Counted from the first letter of the stretch, positions 10,501 to 19,714 are shown. The stretch is 64,000 bases of DNA from Thamnaconus septentrionalis (GCA_009823395.1 CM020516.1:9118001-9182000), one strand, 5' to 3'. The notes: generated by a model not told the origin, from the letters alone. A program made the numbers and translations.

Positions 10501-13218
10501 GAGAGCTCAGCAGCAGGGTTTGATAGGGCAGAATAGAGACATTGGGGATCGATGACGGAATAATTGTTGTTAAGATCCTAAGAGGCTCCACGATAATTAG
10601 TCTGAGAATCTAGTTAATGGGTTGAAACGTCACGGTGAAGATCCTATTGACTGACTCCGAGTTGCCGCTGATTGCCAACGAATTGCATCGTGAAAACGTG
10701 CAGGTCACTCGCCGGTTTTCGCGCACATCTGATGCGCCTGACGCGTCCCTTGGTGCTACACCGAGTTGAATCTGCGTCCGCTGCTTGAGTAAATGCCCCG
10801 TCTGTTTTTCCTTGTTGTGATTCTTTGTTTGTTCCCCCTCCCACCAAAAGGATAAATGTTTCCAGTACTGGCCCGAGAAAGGCTGCTGGATGTACGGGAA
10901 CATTAGGGTTGCTATGGAGGACTGCATCGTGCTGGTGGACTACACCATTAGGAAGTTTTGTGTTCAATATGTAAGTAAAATCATCCAAAATTCATGAGCT
11001 CATAAGGCAATATTTGTTCCTGATTTCTTTTTCTCTCTTTAATTACCAGGAATTCATCACGTTAAAAGTCTCTTCTTATTCAGTGCTTACATGTTAGAAT
11101 AACGTAATTAAACGAAATTAGACGAGAATTATGCCGAATATCTTTACAGATTTAGATAAATGTTGCTCTTTTTTTGGTCATGTGGATGTTGAACTAATGA
11201 CGGTGTGCCCTTTTTTTAATGGGTCTTTATATGGATTTTAATTGCTCTAAAAGCCTATAGGCTAGTCGTAATAGGCGAGGGTCTCATTAATAATAAATGG
11301 GGACCAAACTGTATGGAGACGGACTAAAAAAAAAAAAGAAGAAGTAATCTTTCTCTTGGGGCAGTTGGAGCAATTTGGTAAACAATATGTGAAGATGAAA
11401 ATGAAGAATAGAAAGAACTGGACTCACATATTGCACATTAAAGCTGATTTAACTCTTCACAGTCCAAAATTACCAACACCTTGTTGAAAGTGTTATTTCT
11501 GTGAATGTTTCAGATTCTCAAAATTTTACAAGATGTGTCCTTATTTGTTTTTCTGCTCAATAATTGTATTGCGCCATGTGTTAGATTTCAAAAACAGACT
11601 CTGTTCCATCCTTATTGGAAGCCAGGATCGAACTGCTCCCTCCTCCGACTGGCTGCGTTCACATGCAGCTCGCTCAATAAGGGGGAGAAAGCGAGCATTC
11701 AAGAGGATGATTTCACGCCCTCTCGAGAGATCATGCATGAGATGTGCGAACAAGGCGGCGTACAATAATTATATTCTGTTGGAATTGGGCAAAAACGGCA
11801 GAAGAGGAAGGAGAAAAAAAATACCCACAGCGATTGGTCCGTTTGATGTAGGCTACTGGGTTAATAGCTAATCCCCGGCGTGTCTTCTTCCTCACAGCAG
11901 GGCAGCGATGGTCCGCGAGCCCCGCGGCTGGTCACGCAGCTTCACTTCACCAGCTGGCCAGACTTCGGGGTGCCATTCTCACCCATCGGTATGCTGAAAT
12001 TCCTCAAGAAGGTCAAGGCTGTCAATCCGTCGTACGCCGGAGCCATCGTCGTGCACTGCAGGTATGACTTCCAGGCTGCAGCTGGCAAGAAGTGAAAAGT
12101 CAATTTCTGTTTGTTTGTGTTTTGAGTTAATGAAAACATTTATCACCGGATTGGGTTTTCTATAATGACGATTGGCCTTATAATCCAGTCGTCTTCATAA
12201 AAAGTGATTTTCAGTGAGGCGTCACATTAAATCAGCCGCTGGTGGTGGCAACTGCCGCAACAGGTGCCCGGCTGAGAGCCATTGTTGCCGCTCAGTGGGA
12301 CCCATTCAGGGCTCCGCTGTGGAATCCCGCCGGTGCCGTCTGCCGAAATGACCCTTGTAAATCTATTAGGAGGGTGTTGGGGGCAACTCCGACACGTTCT
12401 CCGGGTCCTGTGCACGACTGATGCCTATGCAGCAAAGTTTTTTGTCAGGAACACGGTATCATAGAGCGCAGATGAGACGCCCCGATGTTCATCCGCCGTG
12501 GCTGATGCGGCGATCCGGCCTTGTTTCTTCTCTGACACCTCGTGTTTGTGTCGCTACACCTGAGCGTTTGTCACAGACGAGACCTTGAGCCTTGTTGTTT
12601 TTTTTGTCTTTCTTTTACCTTCTGTTGTTGTTTTCCTGCAGCGCCGGCGTGGGGAGGACTGGGACGTTCATTGTCATTGACAGCATGATCGACATGATGC
12701 ACATGGAGCAGAGGGTGGATGTCTTCGGCTTTGTGAGCAGAATACGAGAGCAGCGCTGTCAACTCATCCAGACAGATGTAAGCGTTGACCCTCTGCGACC
12801 TGTTGTTCCGGGGGCCTGACAGCCAAACTGGCACGCTAAAAAACCAAAGAAGAAATGCAATATATATATATATAAATACATACATTTATATATATATATT
12901 TATATGTATATGTATATACATATATATGTATATACACATTAGGGCTGTCGAAGTTAACCCGTTAATAACGTTAATATTCTCACTGTTTGGACATGTTGTC
13001 CAGAGGAAGCGCTGTTGTCAGAAAATGTCAAAAGACTTGTCTGCTTGAGTAACTGGCTCAGTGCAAAATAAATCTAAAATAAATATCTTGTTAAGTTACA
13101 TAAAGAGAAGAGTAAAAAATTAGCAATTAATTTGTGATTAATCACAAGTTAACTGAAGACACTAATTGCGATTAATTGCGATTAAAAATTTTAACTGACT
13201 GACGGCCTTTTATATATG

Positions 13219-13310
<92 letters not shown>

Positions 13311-16300
13311 CCCACACACACACACACACACACATCTGTCTGTGATATGAAAATAGTGGAAGAATGTAGGACGGAACTCGAGCTTCCTCTCCTCACAGCT
13401 CTTTCTCTCTCCTAACTTCCTCCTCAGATGCAGTACTCCTTCATCTACCAGGCTCTGTTGGAGTACTATCTGTACGGAGACACAGAGCTGGATGTGTGCT
13501 CTCTGGAGGGCCATCTGCACAGGCTTCACAACACCAGGGCTCCCCACGACAGGCTGGGCCTGGAGGAGGAGTTCAGGGTAGGAAACAGAAAGAGAGAGAG
13601 AGAGAGAGAACAAGAGGGAGAGAGAGAGACTCGCTCTCCCTCTTAAACATTTCAGTCGGTAATGAATCGTCCCCGTCACCCTGTGCCCCTGCAGCCGCTA
13701 TGTTTTTCATGGAATACTTGCCCAGGGTGCGACTCCTGGCAGTAGTAACATAAATAACCACGCCTAGATTCAACTAAAACTTTACAAGGCAGCGCCATCT
13801 GCCACACAGTTTGCTGTGGCGCTGAAGAATCCCTCTCTTTTTTGTCGTTGCTGTTTTTGCAAAGGAGTCCCTCCCAGTTTTCTGAATTCAACCTGTTTAT
13901 TTACCCATTAATAAAACAAGCGTAAAGTGTTCAAGTGCCGGGGCTCCGGCTGCTGGTGGTTCCGTTGCTTCTCGTTTCCCCGCCTTGTGCTGTCACGTTA
14001 ATGTTTGCGAACCTCCTCTTTGTCACCCGTTAGTAACCCGCTCGCTCCTGGGACTGGCTCGCCGGACGACAAATAGCGGCAAACAGGCGCAGCTCGATGC
14101 TAACGGCCCGTTGAAACGGTAGCCTAAATACCGAGCAACACCAAGATCAATACAATTTCAACGGCGATGGCCGCGCAGCGCCTGTTATATGTATTTGTTT
14201 GCCCACTGGTGGACCTGCAGGGAGCCAGTTTGTTTTGGTGCACGTGCACCAGAGAAAGCCCCTGTAAACATCCCATAATATGCAAGGCAGTGAAATATCT
14301 CCAGCCTGTCGCTCGACACCTTGCTTCTTTTGCGTGCTCCACCTTTTTTTTTTTAGAAAAGTGTGCTAAATCCCTCTGTGATGTCACAAAGGGGATTACT
14401 GCATCTCTCAACTCCAAGGACCCTCCACCTGCCAGCCGTTGGTTCCCCCTTCTGGACTGTTTTCCGGAGATTGGCAGAACTTTTAGGGATAATTATTAAA
14501 TATATAAAGCCTCTCCACTCAGATAAAAAAAAGACTGTAAGACAAGCCTCTAAAATTCTTTTTTCCTAGCATGTTTTGGTCTTTCTCTCTCTGACTCGGG
14601 TGCCCACCGTTTTGATGTGCGTCCTGTTTTCCTCCCGTCAGAAGCTGACCAATGTTCGCATAATGAAGGAGAACATGAGAACCGGGAACCTTCCTGCCAA
14701 CATGAAGAAGAACCGTGTGCTTCAGATCATTCCGTGTAAGGACGGCGCTCCGTGCTCCGAACGGCTTCATAATACATCACACAGGAGAAGCATCAAAGTA
14801 TCACAGCGCGCGCGCACACACACGCACGCACGCACGCACGCACGCACGCACACGCAGGCGTGCACGCCGGTGATTTTTAGAGATAGCCCCGTACACAGAT
14901 ATCTGAATAATCAGCGATCAGTGACACAGTTGACAACTTGTAAAGGGGGGGGGTAAGCTCGAGCACAACTTTCCTGAGAACTGATATGGAAACTGGCGCG
15001 TTTGGCCTTAATAACACAGCCAAAGTTTCAGCTCTGATGTTTCTCCAACTCCGTCCGACTCTTCATAAACTTGCATTTTATTAGGGATCACTTGTGGAAA
15101 CTTTCCTTCCTCCTTTTTTCTTGTGCAGATGATTTCAACCGAGTAATACTCTCTGTGAAAAGAGGACAGGAGTTCACCGACTACATCAATGCCACCTTTA
15201 TTGATGTAAGAGCTCCCCCACGACCTCCCGTATAGATTTCCCATAGAAGTATAAATAAAGCTCATTGTTTCCTTTACAAACAATGCAAAATATTATGTTT
15301 GTTGCGCCGGGCGAGCGCTGTTTACCGGCTGATCTTGCCCTCCAGGGCTACAGGCAGAAGGACTATTTTATCGCAACCCAGGCCCCCCTGTCTCACACGG
15401 TGGACGACTTCTGGAGGATGGTGTGGGAGTGGAGGTGTCATTCAATCGTTATGCTCACCGAACTCAAAGAGCGGGAGCAGGTACAGTACCGGCGCTCCAG
15501 CAGGAGTGCAGGCCCGAGAGTCGAGCCGCAGCTATTATTGTGTTATGTCATCGCCTTTATTTTAAGTCCCGGTTTTCTTCCGTGTGTGTATGTGTGCGTT
15601 AGCGTGTTTGTGTTGAATTCTTTCTACCCTTTTTTTTTGTTAGTGGTTGCAAAATAACAAAAGAATATTGTAACATAAAACAGCACAGCTGCAGCTCTAA
15701 TTGGGTTTCCATCTCACCGTCCTGACTAGGAAAAGTGTTTCCAGTATTGGCCATCAGAGGGCAGTGTTATATTTGAAGATTACACGGTGGAGCTGACTGG
15801 AGACTCGCTGTGCGACACCTTCACTCTCAAAGACATGATGCTCACCTACAGACCGGTACGTTGTTGTTGTTGGTGTGTTGTTGTTTTTTAATTAATCATA
15901 AAAAATAAAAACAGTATATGTATTTTTTTTGCATATTTTTTAAAATGTTGCCACGCTGTTCCTTTAAATCTGTATTCACTGGCGACGCAGTGTTGAACGG
16001 ACCTTTTCCCCCCTCGTCTCGCTAGGAAAAGCAGTCCCAACACGTCCGGCTCTTCCACTTCCACGGCTGGCCTGAAATCGGAATCCCGGCCGAGGGAAGA
16101 GGAATGATCGACCTCATCGCCGCCGTGCAGAGGCAGCAGCAGCAGTCTGGAAACAGGCCCATAATTGTGCACTGCAGGTGAGGACTAATTATAATTATTT
16201 TTTTAATCTCTTGCAGCACAATGAAAAAAACAGAGCCCATAATTTTATATATATTGAAATTTAAAAAAAAATACTGTTCCCTGTTCACTTTTTGCAGCCC

Positions 16301-17535
16301 TTCCACCTGATTCGCTCGCCGTTTGCGGCACTCCACAATTTTCTTATGTCTGTAACAATAAATTCCTCATTTTGCCTCAGTAGACCCGGTGTTCCACGCC
16401 TAAACCACTTATGTGATCCCTTATAAAGACTTTGCTGTGAAAGCTTTGATCAGAACCTCGCTTCAGGTGAAGTGATTCTAAGGCAGCAAGGCCCGCTGGG
16501 ACTGATCCAATCCACTGATTCACAGTCAATTAAAACCTCTCAAAGTGAAATCTCCTCTGACTTCCACTATGATTAATCTGATAAGATGAGCTAACGACAG
16601 GAAATGGTGTCATCACTCTCTTCTATTCCTTCATCACCACTTGTCTAAGAAGGGCTTTTTAAAGCTTTTTCGCCGCCCCTGGGAGACGGGGCTAACCCAC
16701 TGCAATCCCCAACGTCTCTCCACACTTTTCCTCCGATTCGCACATCACTCTCACACCCGCTCCACATCTCCGCCTGCCTCTCTCTCCCACTCTCTCTCTC
16801 TCTCTTTCTCTCTCTCTTCATCCCACCATCATTGTAAACATTGACTCAGTCAAACACGGAGCTTTCAAACTGATTAGTGTTAGCGTTTGGATTAGCCCCT
16901 CTTTAAGTGAGGATGATTATTAGCGCTATTACACAAAGGTCACCTTTTTCCTTTGCAAACTTTCCTATTTAAATGGGGGAAAGGATGTGCTGCCTGGATT
17001 ACAAGGGTTTCATTGCAGCACCGATGTAAAGAAGCGGTGAGAAGAGGTTACTTTTTTTAATTTCTTTTTTTTTTAGGTTTATTCTACTGCTAAGCTGTAA
17101 CCACAATCCTTCATTAAAACACGATATTTGGAAGCGGTGCTTGTGTTTTGGCTCGATAAATATTTCTCCCCCTCTGTTTTTTGTTTCAGTGCCGGTGCGG
17201 GTCGGACCGGCACCTTCATTGCGCTCAGCAACATTTTGGAGAGGGTGAAAGCTGAAGGTCTCCTGGACGTCTTTCAGACGGTCAAGAGTCTGCGCATGCA
17301 GAGACCACACATGGTTCAGACTGTGGTAGGTGGGAAACGGGAAAATATCAAATCAGCTGCGGTGGCAAAGAGAGAGATGAGAAAAAAAAGAGAGAGAATT
17401 GTGGGCATTTCTTGAACGCACAGTGACTCCCTCTCCTTCCCTCTCTGCCTCTTCCTGCAGGAGCAGTACGACTTCTGCTACAGAGTGGTTCAGGATTTCG
17501 TCGACATCTTCTCCGACTACGCCAATTTTAAATAA
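7251..17535 (+). CDS. ptpre: Receptor-type tyrosine-protein phosphatase epsilon, receptor isoform (19 coding exons)
   Basis: Transmembrane phosphatase that dephosphorylates phosphotyrosine in signalling proteins; in mammals it regulates Src-family kinases and Kv channels. Exons: 7251-7317, 7879-7975, 8395-8468, 8904-9040, 9231-9321, 9461-9537, 9635-9671, 9766-9863, 10851-10970, 11898-12061, 12642-12777, 13428-13577, 14642-14735, 15129-15205, 15346-15480, 15730-15855, 16026-16177, 17190-17325, 17461-17535. All have AG/GT borders and matching phases, giving 680 residues (human PTPRE 700). Residues 1-12 look like a short signal peptide and 37-54 a membrane helix. D1 spans about 105-360 (KNRY 147-150, WPD acid D288, Cys320, Arg326, Q368). 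D2 spans about 417-660 (WPE E577 instead of WPD, Cys610, Arg616). The C-terminus carries YANF (Y676), a Grb2-type site. [11 protein letters not shown] and the [14 protein letters not shown] tail favour epsilon over alpha. The ATG could be preceded by an upstream coding exon. Which teleost copy (a or b) is not decidable here. Confidence 0.96.
7341..7770. repeat. Tandem duplication of an approximately 210-base unit with (ATT)n/(AGT)n
   Basis: Copy 1 (about 7341-7548) and copy 2 (about 7552-7767) share, in order: ATT repeats, AGT repeats, TATTGGTATTGTGACTGACA, TTTCTTATCACAATGCTAAG, CATCACAAAACTTAC and TATCCTATTTGTCATTTGA. They differ at few positions, so the duplication is fairly young. It lies in ptpre intron 1. 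Confidence 0.9.
7879..7975 (+). CDS. ptpre: ptpre coding exon 2: juxtamembrane ectodomain and transmembrane helix
   Basis: Residues 23-54. The leucine/isoleucine/valine-rich run [16 protein letters not shown] (37-52) is the single membrane span; it is followed by CLR, the start of the basic stop-transfer region. Acceptor CTCCAG, donor AAG|GTAAAC, phases 1 to 2. This exon and exon 1 are absent from the cytosolic isoform. Confidence 0.92.
7976..8231 (+). promoter_or_regulatory. ptpre: Presumed internal promoter and 5' leader of cytosolic ptpre
   Basis: The 256 bases before the cytosolic start codon are moderately GC-rich with several CpGs and no obvious TATA box. They must hold the transcription start if the exon at 8232 is used as a first exon. 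The location is inferred from homology; no core promoter motif decides it. Confidence 0.4.
8232..8263 (+). CDS. ptpre: Alternative first coding exon of the cytosolic ptpre isoform
   Basis: ATG AAG AGG AGC AGC TTT GCC TCT CTC AGA TG encodes [10 protein letters not shown] plus two bases that become W when joined to the G of exon 3, giving a start of [11 protein letters not shown] followed by FKNHRKALV. Mammalian cytosolic PTP-epsilon starts MSNRSSFSRLTW and then FRKQRKAVV, so residue pattern, length, junction and phase 2 all agree. The exon sits in the intron between the membrane exon and exon 3, as expected for an internal promoter. The donor is weak (GTTGAT) but is the only position giving the homologous junction. 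The resulting protein would be 636 residues (human cytosolic form 642) and would lack signal peptide and membrane helix, so it acts in the cytoplasm. Confidence 0.82.
8395..8468 (+). CDS. ptpre: ptpre coding exon 3: basic juxtamembrane segment
   Basis: Residues 55-79, (R)[19 protein letters not shown] and then FMEEQ. It corresponds to FRKQRKAVVSTSDKKMPNGILEEQ of mammalian PTPRE. It is shared by receptor and cytosolic isoforms, being the first common exon. Acceptor GGCAG, donor CAAG|GTACTT. Confidence 0.96.
8904..9040 (+). CDS. ptpre: ptpre coding exon 4: linker to start of PTP domain D1
   Basis: Residues 80-125, including [20 protein letters not shown] and [16 protein letters not shown]. The SRSPSPSK stretch is the membrane-proximal serine-rich segment; the remainder forms the N-terminal wedge-like helices preceding D1. 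Acceptor ACGCAG, donor AAC|GTAAGC. Confidence 0.96.
9231..9321 (+). CDS. ptpre: ptpre coding exon 5: D1 phosphotyrosine-recognition segment
   Basis: Residues 126-155, ending [18 protein letters not shown] (147-150) precedes the conserved PYDHSRV pTyr loop that is completed in the next exon. Donor CAT|GTGAGT, phase 1. Confidence 0.96.
9461..9537 (+). CDS. ptpre: ptpre coding exon 6: D1 core strand with [10 protein letters not shown]
   Basis: Residues 156-181, [20 protein letters not shown] then NASYID. DYINAS is a hallmark motif of classical PTP domains. Acceptor CCACAG, donor GAT|GTAAAT. Same length (77) as the equivalent D2 exon at 15129-15205, showing the ancient internal domain duplication. 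Confidence 0.96.
9635..9671 (+). CDS. ptpre: ptpre coding exon 7: short D1 exon [12 protein letters not shown]
   Basis: Residues 182-193 in only 37 bases. It encodes the FIAAQG motif leading into the next exon. D2 lacks this intron: its equivalent sequence is continuous with the WEW segment in exon 15. Acceptor CTCGCAG, donor CAAG|GTAAAT. Confidence 0.95.
9766..9863 (+). CDS. ptpre: ptpre coding exon 8: D1 DFWRMVWEQ segment
   Basis: Residues 194-226, [16 protein letters not shown] and then [16 protein letters not shown]. The DFWRMVWE and IVML(T) motifs are signature elements of the PTP fold. Acceptor TCCCAG after a long pyrimidine tract, donor GAG|GTGCTC (non-canonical beyond GT but homologous). 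Confidence 0.95.
9864..10850 (+). other. ptpre: ptpre intron 8
   Basis: 987-base intron. It contains a fish LINE-type 3' tail near 9996-10041 (TTTGGGATCAATAAAGTA followed by imperfect TCTAT repeats). No additional exon is seen; open frames here cross stops and lack splice-compatible phases. Confidence 0.7.
9996..10041 (+). repeat. LINE-like 3' tail with TCTAT short repeats
   Basis: TTTGGGATCAATAAAGTA followed by TCTATTCTATTCTAT-type repeats is the 3' end typical of truncated fish non-LTR retrotransposons. Only the tail is recognisable, so family assignment is not attempted. Confidence 0.5.
10851..10970 (+). CDS. ptpre: ptpre coding exon 9: D1 CFQYWP to KFCVQY
   Basis: Residues 227-266 in exactly 40 codons: [20 protein letters not shown] and on to [18 protein letters not shown] is the conserved motif before the strand that leads to the WPD loop. 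Acceptor CAAAAG, donor TAT|GTAAGT. Confidence 0.96.
10971..11897 (+). other. ptpre: ptpre intron 9
   Basis: 927-base intron without a supported exon. It ends in a tandem acceptor, CACAGCAG, allowing two splice positions three bases apart (11897 or 11900). Confidence 0.75.
11898..12061 (+). CDS. ptpre: ptpre coding exon 10: D1 WPD loop and catalytic cysteine
   Basis: Residues 267-320. [20 protein letters not shown] carries the general acid D288; the exon ends in IVVHC with the nucleophile C320. With the downstream acceptor the optional Q267 is lost. The active-site motif is split by the intron after the first two bases of the serine codon, as in the D2 counterpart. Confidence 0.97.
12642..12777 (+). 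CDS. ptpre: ptpre coding exon 11: D1 P-loop arginine
   Basis: Residues 321-366, [20 protein letters not shown] and so on, ending [12 protein letters not shown]326 completes HCX5R, so D1 keeps the residues needed for catalysis. Acceptor CTGCAG, donor GAT|GTAAGC. Confidence 0.97.
12860..12940. repeat. TA-rich microsatellite
   Basis: Alternating TA with occasional CA/GTA interruptions, adjacent to the MITE-like insert that follows. Prone to replication slippage and misassembly. Confidence 0.9.
12941..13208. mobile_element. MITE-like element with GGGCTGTC-type ends
   Basis: Starts AGGGCTGTCGAAGTTAAC and ends TTAACTGACTGACGGCCTT; the ends are imperfect inverted repeats. The interior contains GTTAATAACGTTAA and repeated TTGCGATTAA units, the signature of a common fish non-autonomous DNA element. 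No coding capacity. Superfamily not assigned. Confidence 0.55.
13210..13334. repeat. Compound (TA)n(CA)n(TA)n(CA)n microsatellite
   Basis: Four alternating dinucleotide blocks without other sequence, ending about 94 bases before the exon 12 acceptor. Confidence 0.95.
13428..13577 (+). CDS. ptpre: ptpre coding exon 12: end of D1 and interdomain linker
   Basis: Residues 367-416 (50 codons). [20 protein letters not shown] includes the Q-loop glutamine Q368; the D1-D2 linker ends [10 protein letters not shown]. Acceptor CCTCAG, donor AGG|GTAGGA. Confidence 0.96.
13578..14641 (+). other. ptpre: ptpre intron 12
   Basis: 1,064-base intron with a (GA)n tract near 13588-13630. Nothing else with a coding or RNA signature was seen. 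Confidence 0.7.
14642..14735 (+). CDS. ptpre: ptpre coding exon 13: start of PTP domain D2
   Basis: Residues 417-447, [20 protein letters not shown] and then [22 protein letters not shown] is highly conserved in PTPRA/PTPRE D2. Acceptor CGTCAG, donor CGT|GTAAGG, phase 1. Confidence 0.96.
14736..15128 (+). other. ptpre: ptpre intron 13
   Basis: 393-base intron with a CA/(CACG)n tract at about 14808-14856. No coding content seen. Confidence 0.7.
15129..15205 (+). CDS. ptpre: ptpre coding exon 14: D2 DFNRVILS to NATFID
   Basis: Residues 448-473. The pTyr-loop tyrosine is followed by DFNRV rather than the D1 [15 protein letters not shown] is the D2 copy of the DYINAS motif. Acceptor GTGCAG, donor GAT|GTAAGA; 77 bases like its D1 equivalent. 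Confidence 0.96.
15346..15480 (+). CDS. ptpre: ptpre coding exon 15: D2 [11 protein letters not shown] to REQ
   Basis: Residues 474-518 (45 codons), [20 protein letters not shown] then [20 protein letters not shown]. It reads QAP (A486) where the family normally has QGP. It is a fusion of what are two exons in D1. Acceptor CTCCAG, donor CAG|GTACAG. Confidence 0.96.
15730..15855 (+). CDS. ptpre: ptpre coding exon 16: D2 EKCFQYWP segment
   Basis: Residues 519-560 (42 codons), [20 protein letters not shown] and on to MMLTYRP. The acceptor is a TAG (GACTAG). This is the least conserved part of D2, as in mammals. Confidence 0.95.
16026..16177 (+). CDS. ptpre: ptpre coding exon 17: D2 WPE loop and D2 cysteine
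   Basis: Residues 561-610. [20 protein letters not shown] has E577 in place of the WPD aspartate, the usual reason D2 of PTPRA/PTPRE has little activity. [16 protein letters not shown] ends with C610. Acceptor GCTAG, donor GCAG|GTGAGG. Confidence 0.97.
16178..17189 (+). other. ptpre: ptpre intron 17
   Basis: 1,012-base intron containing a CT-rich tract at about 16778-16818. No further exon is needed, since the P-loop is completed exactly at 17190. Confidence 0.75.
17190..17325 (+). CDS. ptpre: ptpre coding exon 18: D2 P-loop
   Basis: Residues 611-656, [20 protein letters not shown] and on to [13 protein letters not shown]616 completes HCSAGAGR. It has the same length and phase as exon 11, reflecting the domain duplication. 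Acceptor TTTCAG, donor GTG|GTAGGT. Confidence 0.97.
17461..17535 (+). CDS. ptpre: ptpre last coding exon and stop
   Basis: Residues 657-680: [20 protein letters not shown] then ANFK and TAA. Y676 in YANF matches the C-terminal Grb2-binding tyrosine of PTPRA/PTPRE. Acceptor CTGCAG. Confidence 0.97.
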   Translation, partial: EQYDFCYRVVQDFVDIFSDYANFK

Positions 17536-18115
17536 GAGCCTGCCTGCCAAATTGTGCCCTGTATATTTCTGGCACAATATCTTATGCATTTTTTTCCTCT
17601 GAATGTTGTTTTTTCTAAGCCGAGCTCTTTTTACATTTTGCACTTGATTACAGAGGTACACGTTGTAAAATACTGTATTATAAAAGCGGTGGTGATGACG
17701 ATGATCCTTGAAATAAAAACAGGTGCACTCCAGGAGAGTCCGTCTTGATCAGGAAAACTCAAAGCGTCCCAGTTGTACAAAACGGCGAATAGACGAAACG
17801 TGCTTTTCTTCATGGCTTGATATAGATTTTGAATATGTACAAAAATAATTTTTAATGTTGCTTTAGACAACTGTGTGAGACTCAGTGAAGTGTCAGAGAG
17901 GATATATTCAGTGACTCTTATATCATTTTTAGCTATTTAAATAATGTGCATAAGGTGATCAATTGTATTGCTCATTGCCTGAGATGCATCACTAATATGT
18001 TAATGCATTCTTATTTATCTCTGCTCTCGGAACCGACCACAAGGCTTTTTGTTCTCACCACTCATGTATTTCATGGCTTCCACTCAACATGTTGAATTGC
18101 TATGAGGAGAATAAA
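17536..18115 (+). other. ptpre: Likely ptpre 3' UTR
   Basis: AT-rich sequence after the stop with AATAAA at 17712-17717 and again at 18110-18115. Either could end the transcript; a third AATAAA at 18397-18402 lies in a repeat-like tail. The true end is not decidable by eye. Confidence 0.6.
17712..17717 (+). promoter_or_regulatory. ptpre: Candidate ptpre polyadenylation signal
   Basis: First canonical AATAAA, 177 bases after the stop codon. A more distal AATAAA at 18110-18115 could give a longer 3' UTR. Confidence 0.5.
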
Positions 18116-19147
18116 TTGTGTGTTTGCTCAGCAGGCTAAGATGTCGAATCATTTTTCCGAATGTTTGTCCTGTTTCTGGGGCTCTTTGGGCTCAAACAAA
18201 ACATCACATTTCACACTTCTGTGGTGTGTGTGTGCGCGTGTGCGCGTGCGTGCAACCATGCAGCTGTTTCCTCTCCTAATTTTCGTTCTATTTCGACAAC
18301 TTCTTTTCCCCCATTGCCTTGGGCGATGTTGCTTTGTGGATTTTGTCTTTAATGCAATTTTTCCCAAACTGGAAAACCAATGTAAAGTGCGTTACAAATA
18401 AAATCTAATATTATTATTATTATTATGAATCCAAAGATCTTGTCCTCCATAAAGACAATGCGGCAAAATATTGTGCTTTCAAAAAATAAATTAAGGAAGA
18501 ATAAAAGCATCACAATTGTGCACACATGCGTAAAGCAGTTCCGCGCTGACTCTCCTAATCATAAGGAACTTATCAGGTAATTTTAATACACATTTGCCAG
18601 ACGTTTATATTTGACTATTATGATTTTTAAATTCTCACAATGTGCTCTCCTGCTTATCATCACATTATGATATTACAATGTGCCATGATTGTAATGAATG
18701 TATATTAAATGAAGAAGAAAAACACTGTAATGTTCCACTGGAGCAAATGAAGGGTGACTGCTTGATTCGTCTCCAAGAGCCAAGATGGAAAACGTCTAGT
18801 ACAGCCAAGAGTGTCGAAATCAAGATCCATGGCCCAGAGAGAAAAAAAAAAATCAATAAATCAAATATGCATGCAGAGGCATTTTGACATATTTAGACTT
18901 TGATTGTTCACTTAGTTTCATAATTGAACAAGGAAAACGTTGACGTTATTGCGTGTGTTTTTTTCTGTCTCCTGCTTGTGTGTGAGGTCACTGCTGAGGT
19001 CACGTCCATGTTTTAGCGGTCTCCATAATCCTAAAGTGATGAATGTCAAGATAGATTAGTTTATCTTGCATTATTTGTCAATGACATCACAACACTACAT
19101 TGACTTTGTTATCCAGTTGGCAGAACGAAGTCATAAAACTCCCAAAC
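18116..19147. other. Intergenic sequence between ptpre and gnrh3
   Basis: No coding exon seen. Near 18382-18427 the sequence GTAAAGTGCGTTACAAATAA followed by (ATT)n resembles a retroposon 3' tail. The rest is AT-rich single-copy-looking DNA. Confidence 0.55.
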
Positions 19148-19640
19148 TGTCACAAACTGTCGTTTAATGTTTCCAGTTTTATTTTGAAAGCCTCGTCTCT
19201 CCTTCTACTTTCTTTTCACTTTTTTCCCCCTGTTTCTGTTTTCCCACCTTTTTTGGTGTCCTAACGATTTTCACCTGTGTCTATTTGTCCGTCCTGCCCT
19301 TGATTGTTCTCACCTGTGTTCCCCATTGTTCCCCTCTTGTATAAATAGTCCTTGCCTGCCTTTGTCTGCGTTCAGTTGTTGTTTCTGCTCAGTTGTGCTG
19401 TGGCGCATCATGGTTGGGCTCTACTTGCTGGCCTTGTCTCGGTTGTCTGTATCGTCCTCTAGGTCTTGGAGTCTGTTTCAGTTTTCTTTTGTTTTTCACT
19501 CCCAAAAAATTCAAAACAAAATCCAAAAAGTCTCCCATTTTGTTTTTTTTTGTTATTTACCCTTTGAGGACACCTGTTCCTGCCTGTCTCTCCTCAATCA
19601 CCTACAAGCCTGATTAACGAGCGAGTGCTCTAATGTCCCT
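19148..19640 (+). repeat. Possible LTR-like or other retroelement remnant upstream of gnrh3
   Basis: Pyrimidine-rich sequence with repeated CACCTGTGT and TTGATTGTTC words and a TATA-like TATAAATA at 19340-19347, followed by a T-rich downstream part. This composition resembles solo LTR-type interspersed repeats of fish. Borders are approximate and no target-site duplication was confirmed, so it may be another dispersed repeat class. Confidence 0.35.
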
Positions 19641-19714
19641 CCGCCTCGACGCAAACAATTGCGAATATATGTTTAATTCTGTTTTGAAACCTCGTGGGTG
19701 ACGTCAGCATATGC

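Larger units (their letters stand above)
12778..13427 (+). other. ptpre: ptpre intron 11, filled by TA/CA repeats and a miniature element
   Basis: About half the intron is simple repeat: TA-rich tracts at 12860-12940 and 13210-13334. Between them lies a roughly 270-base MITE-like insert. Confidence 0.75.
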
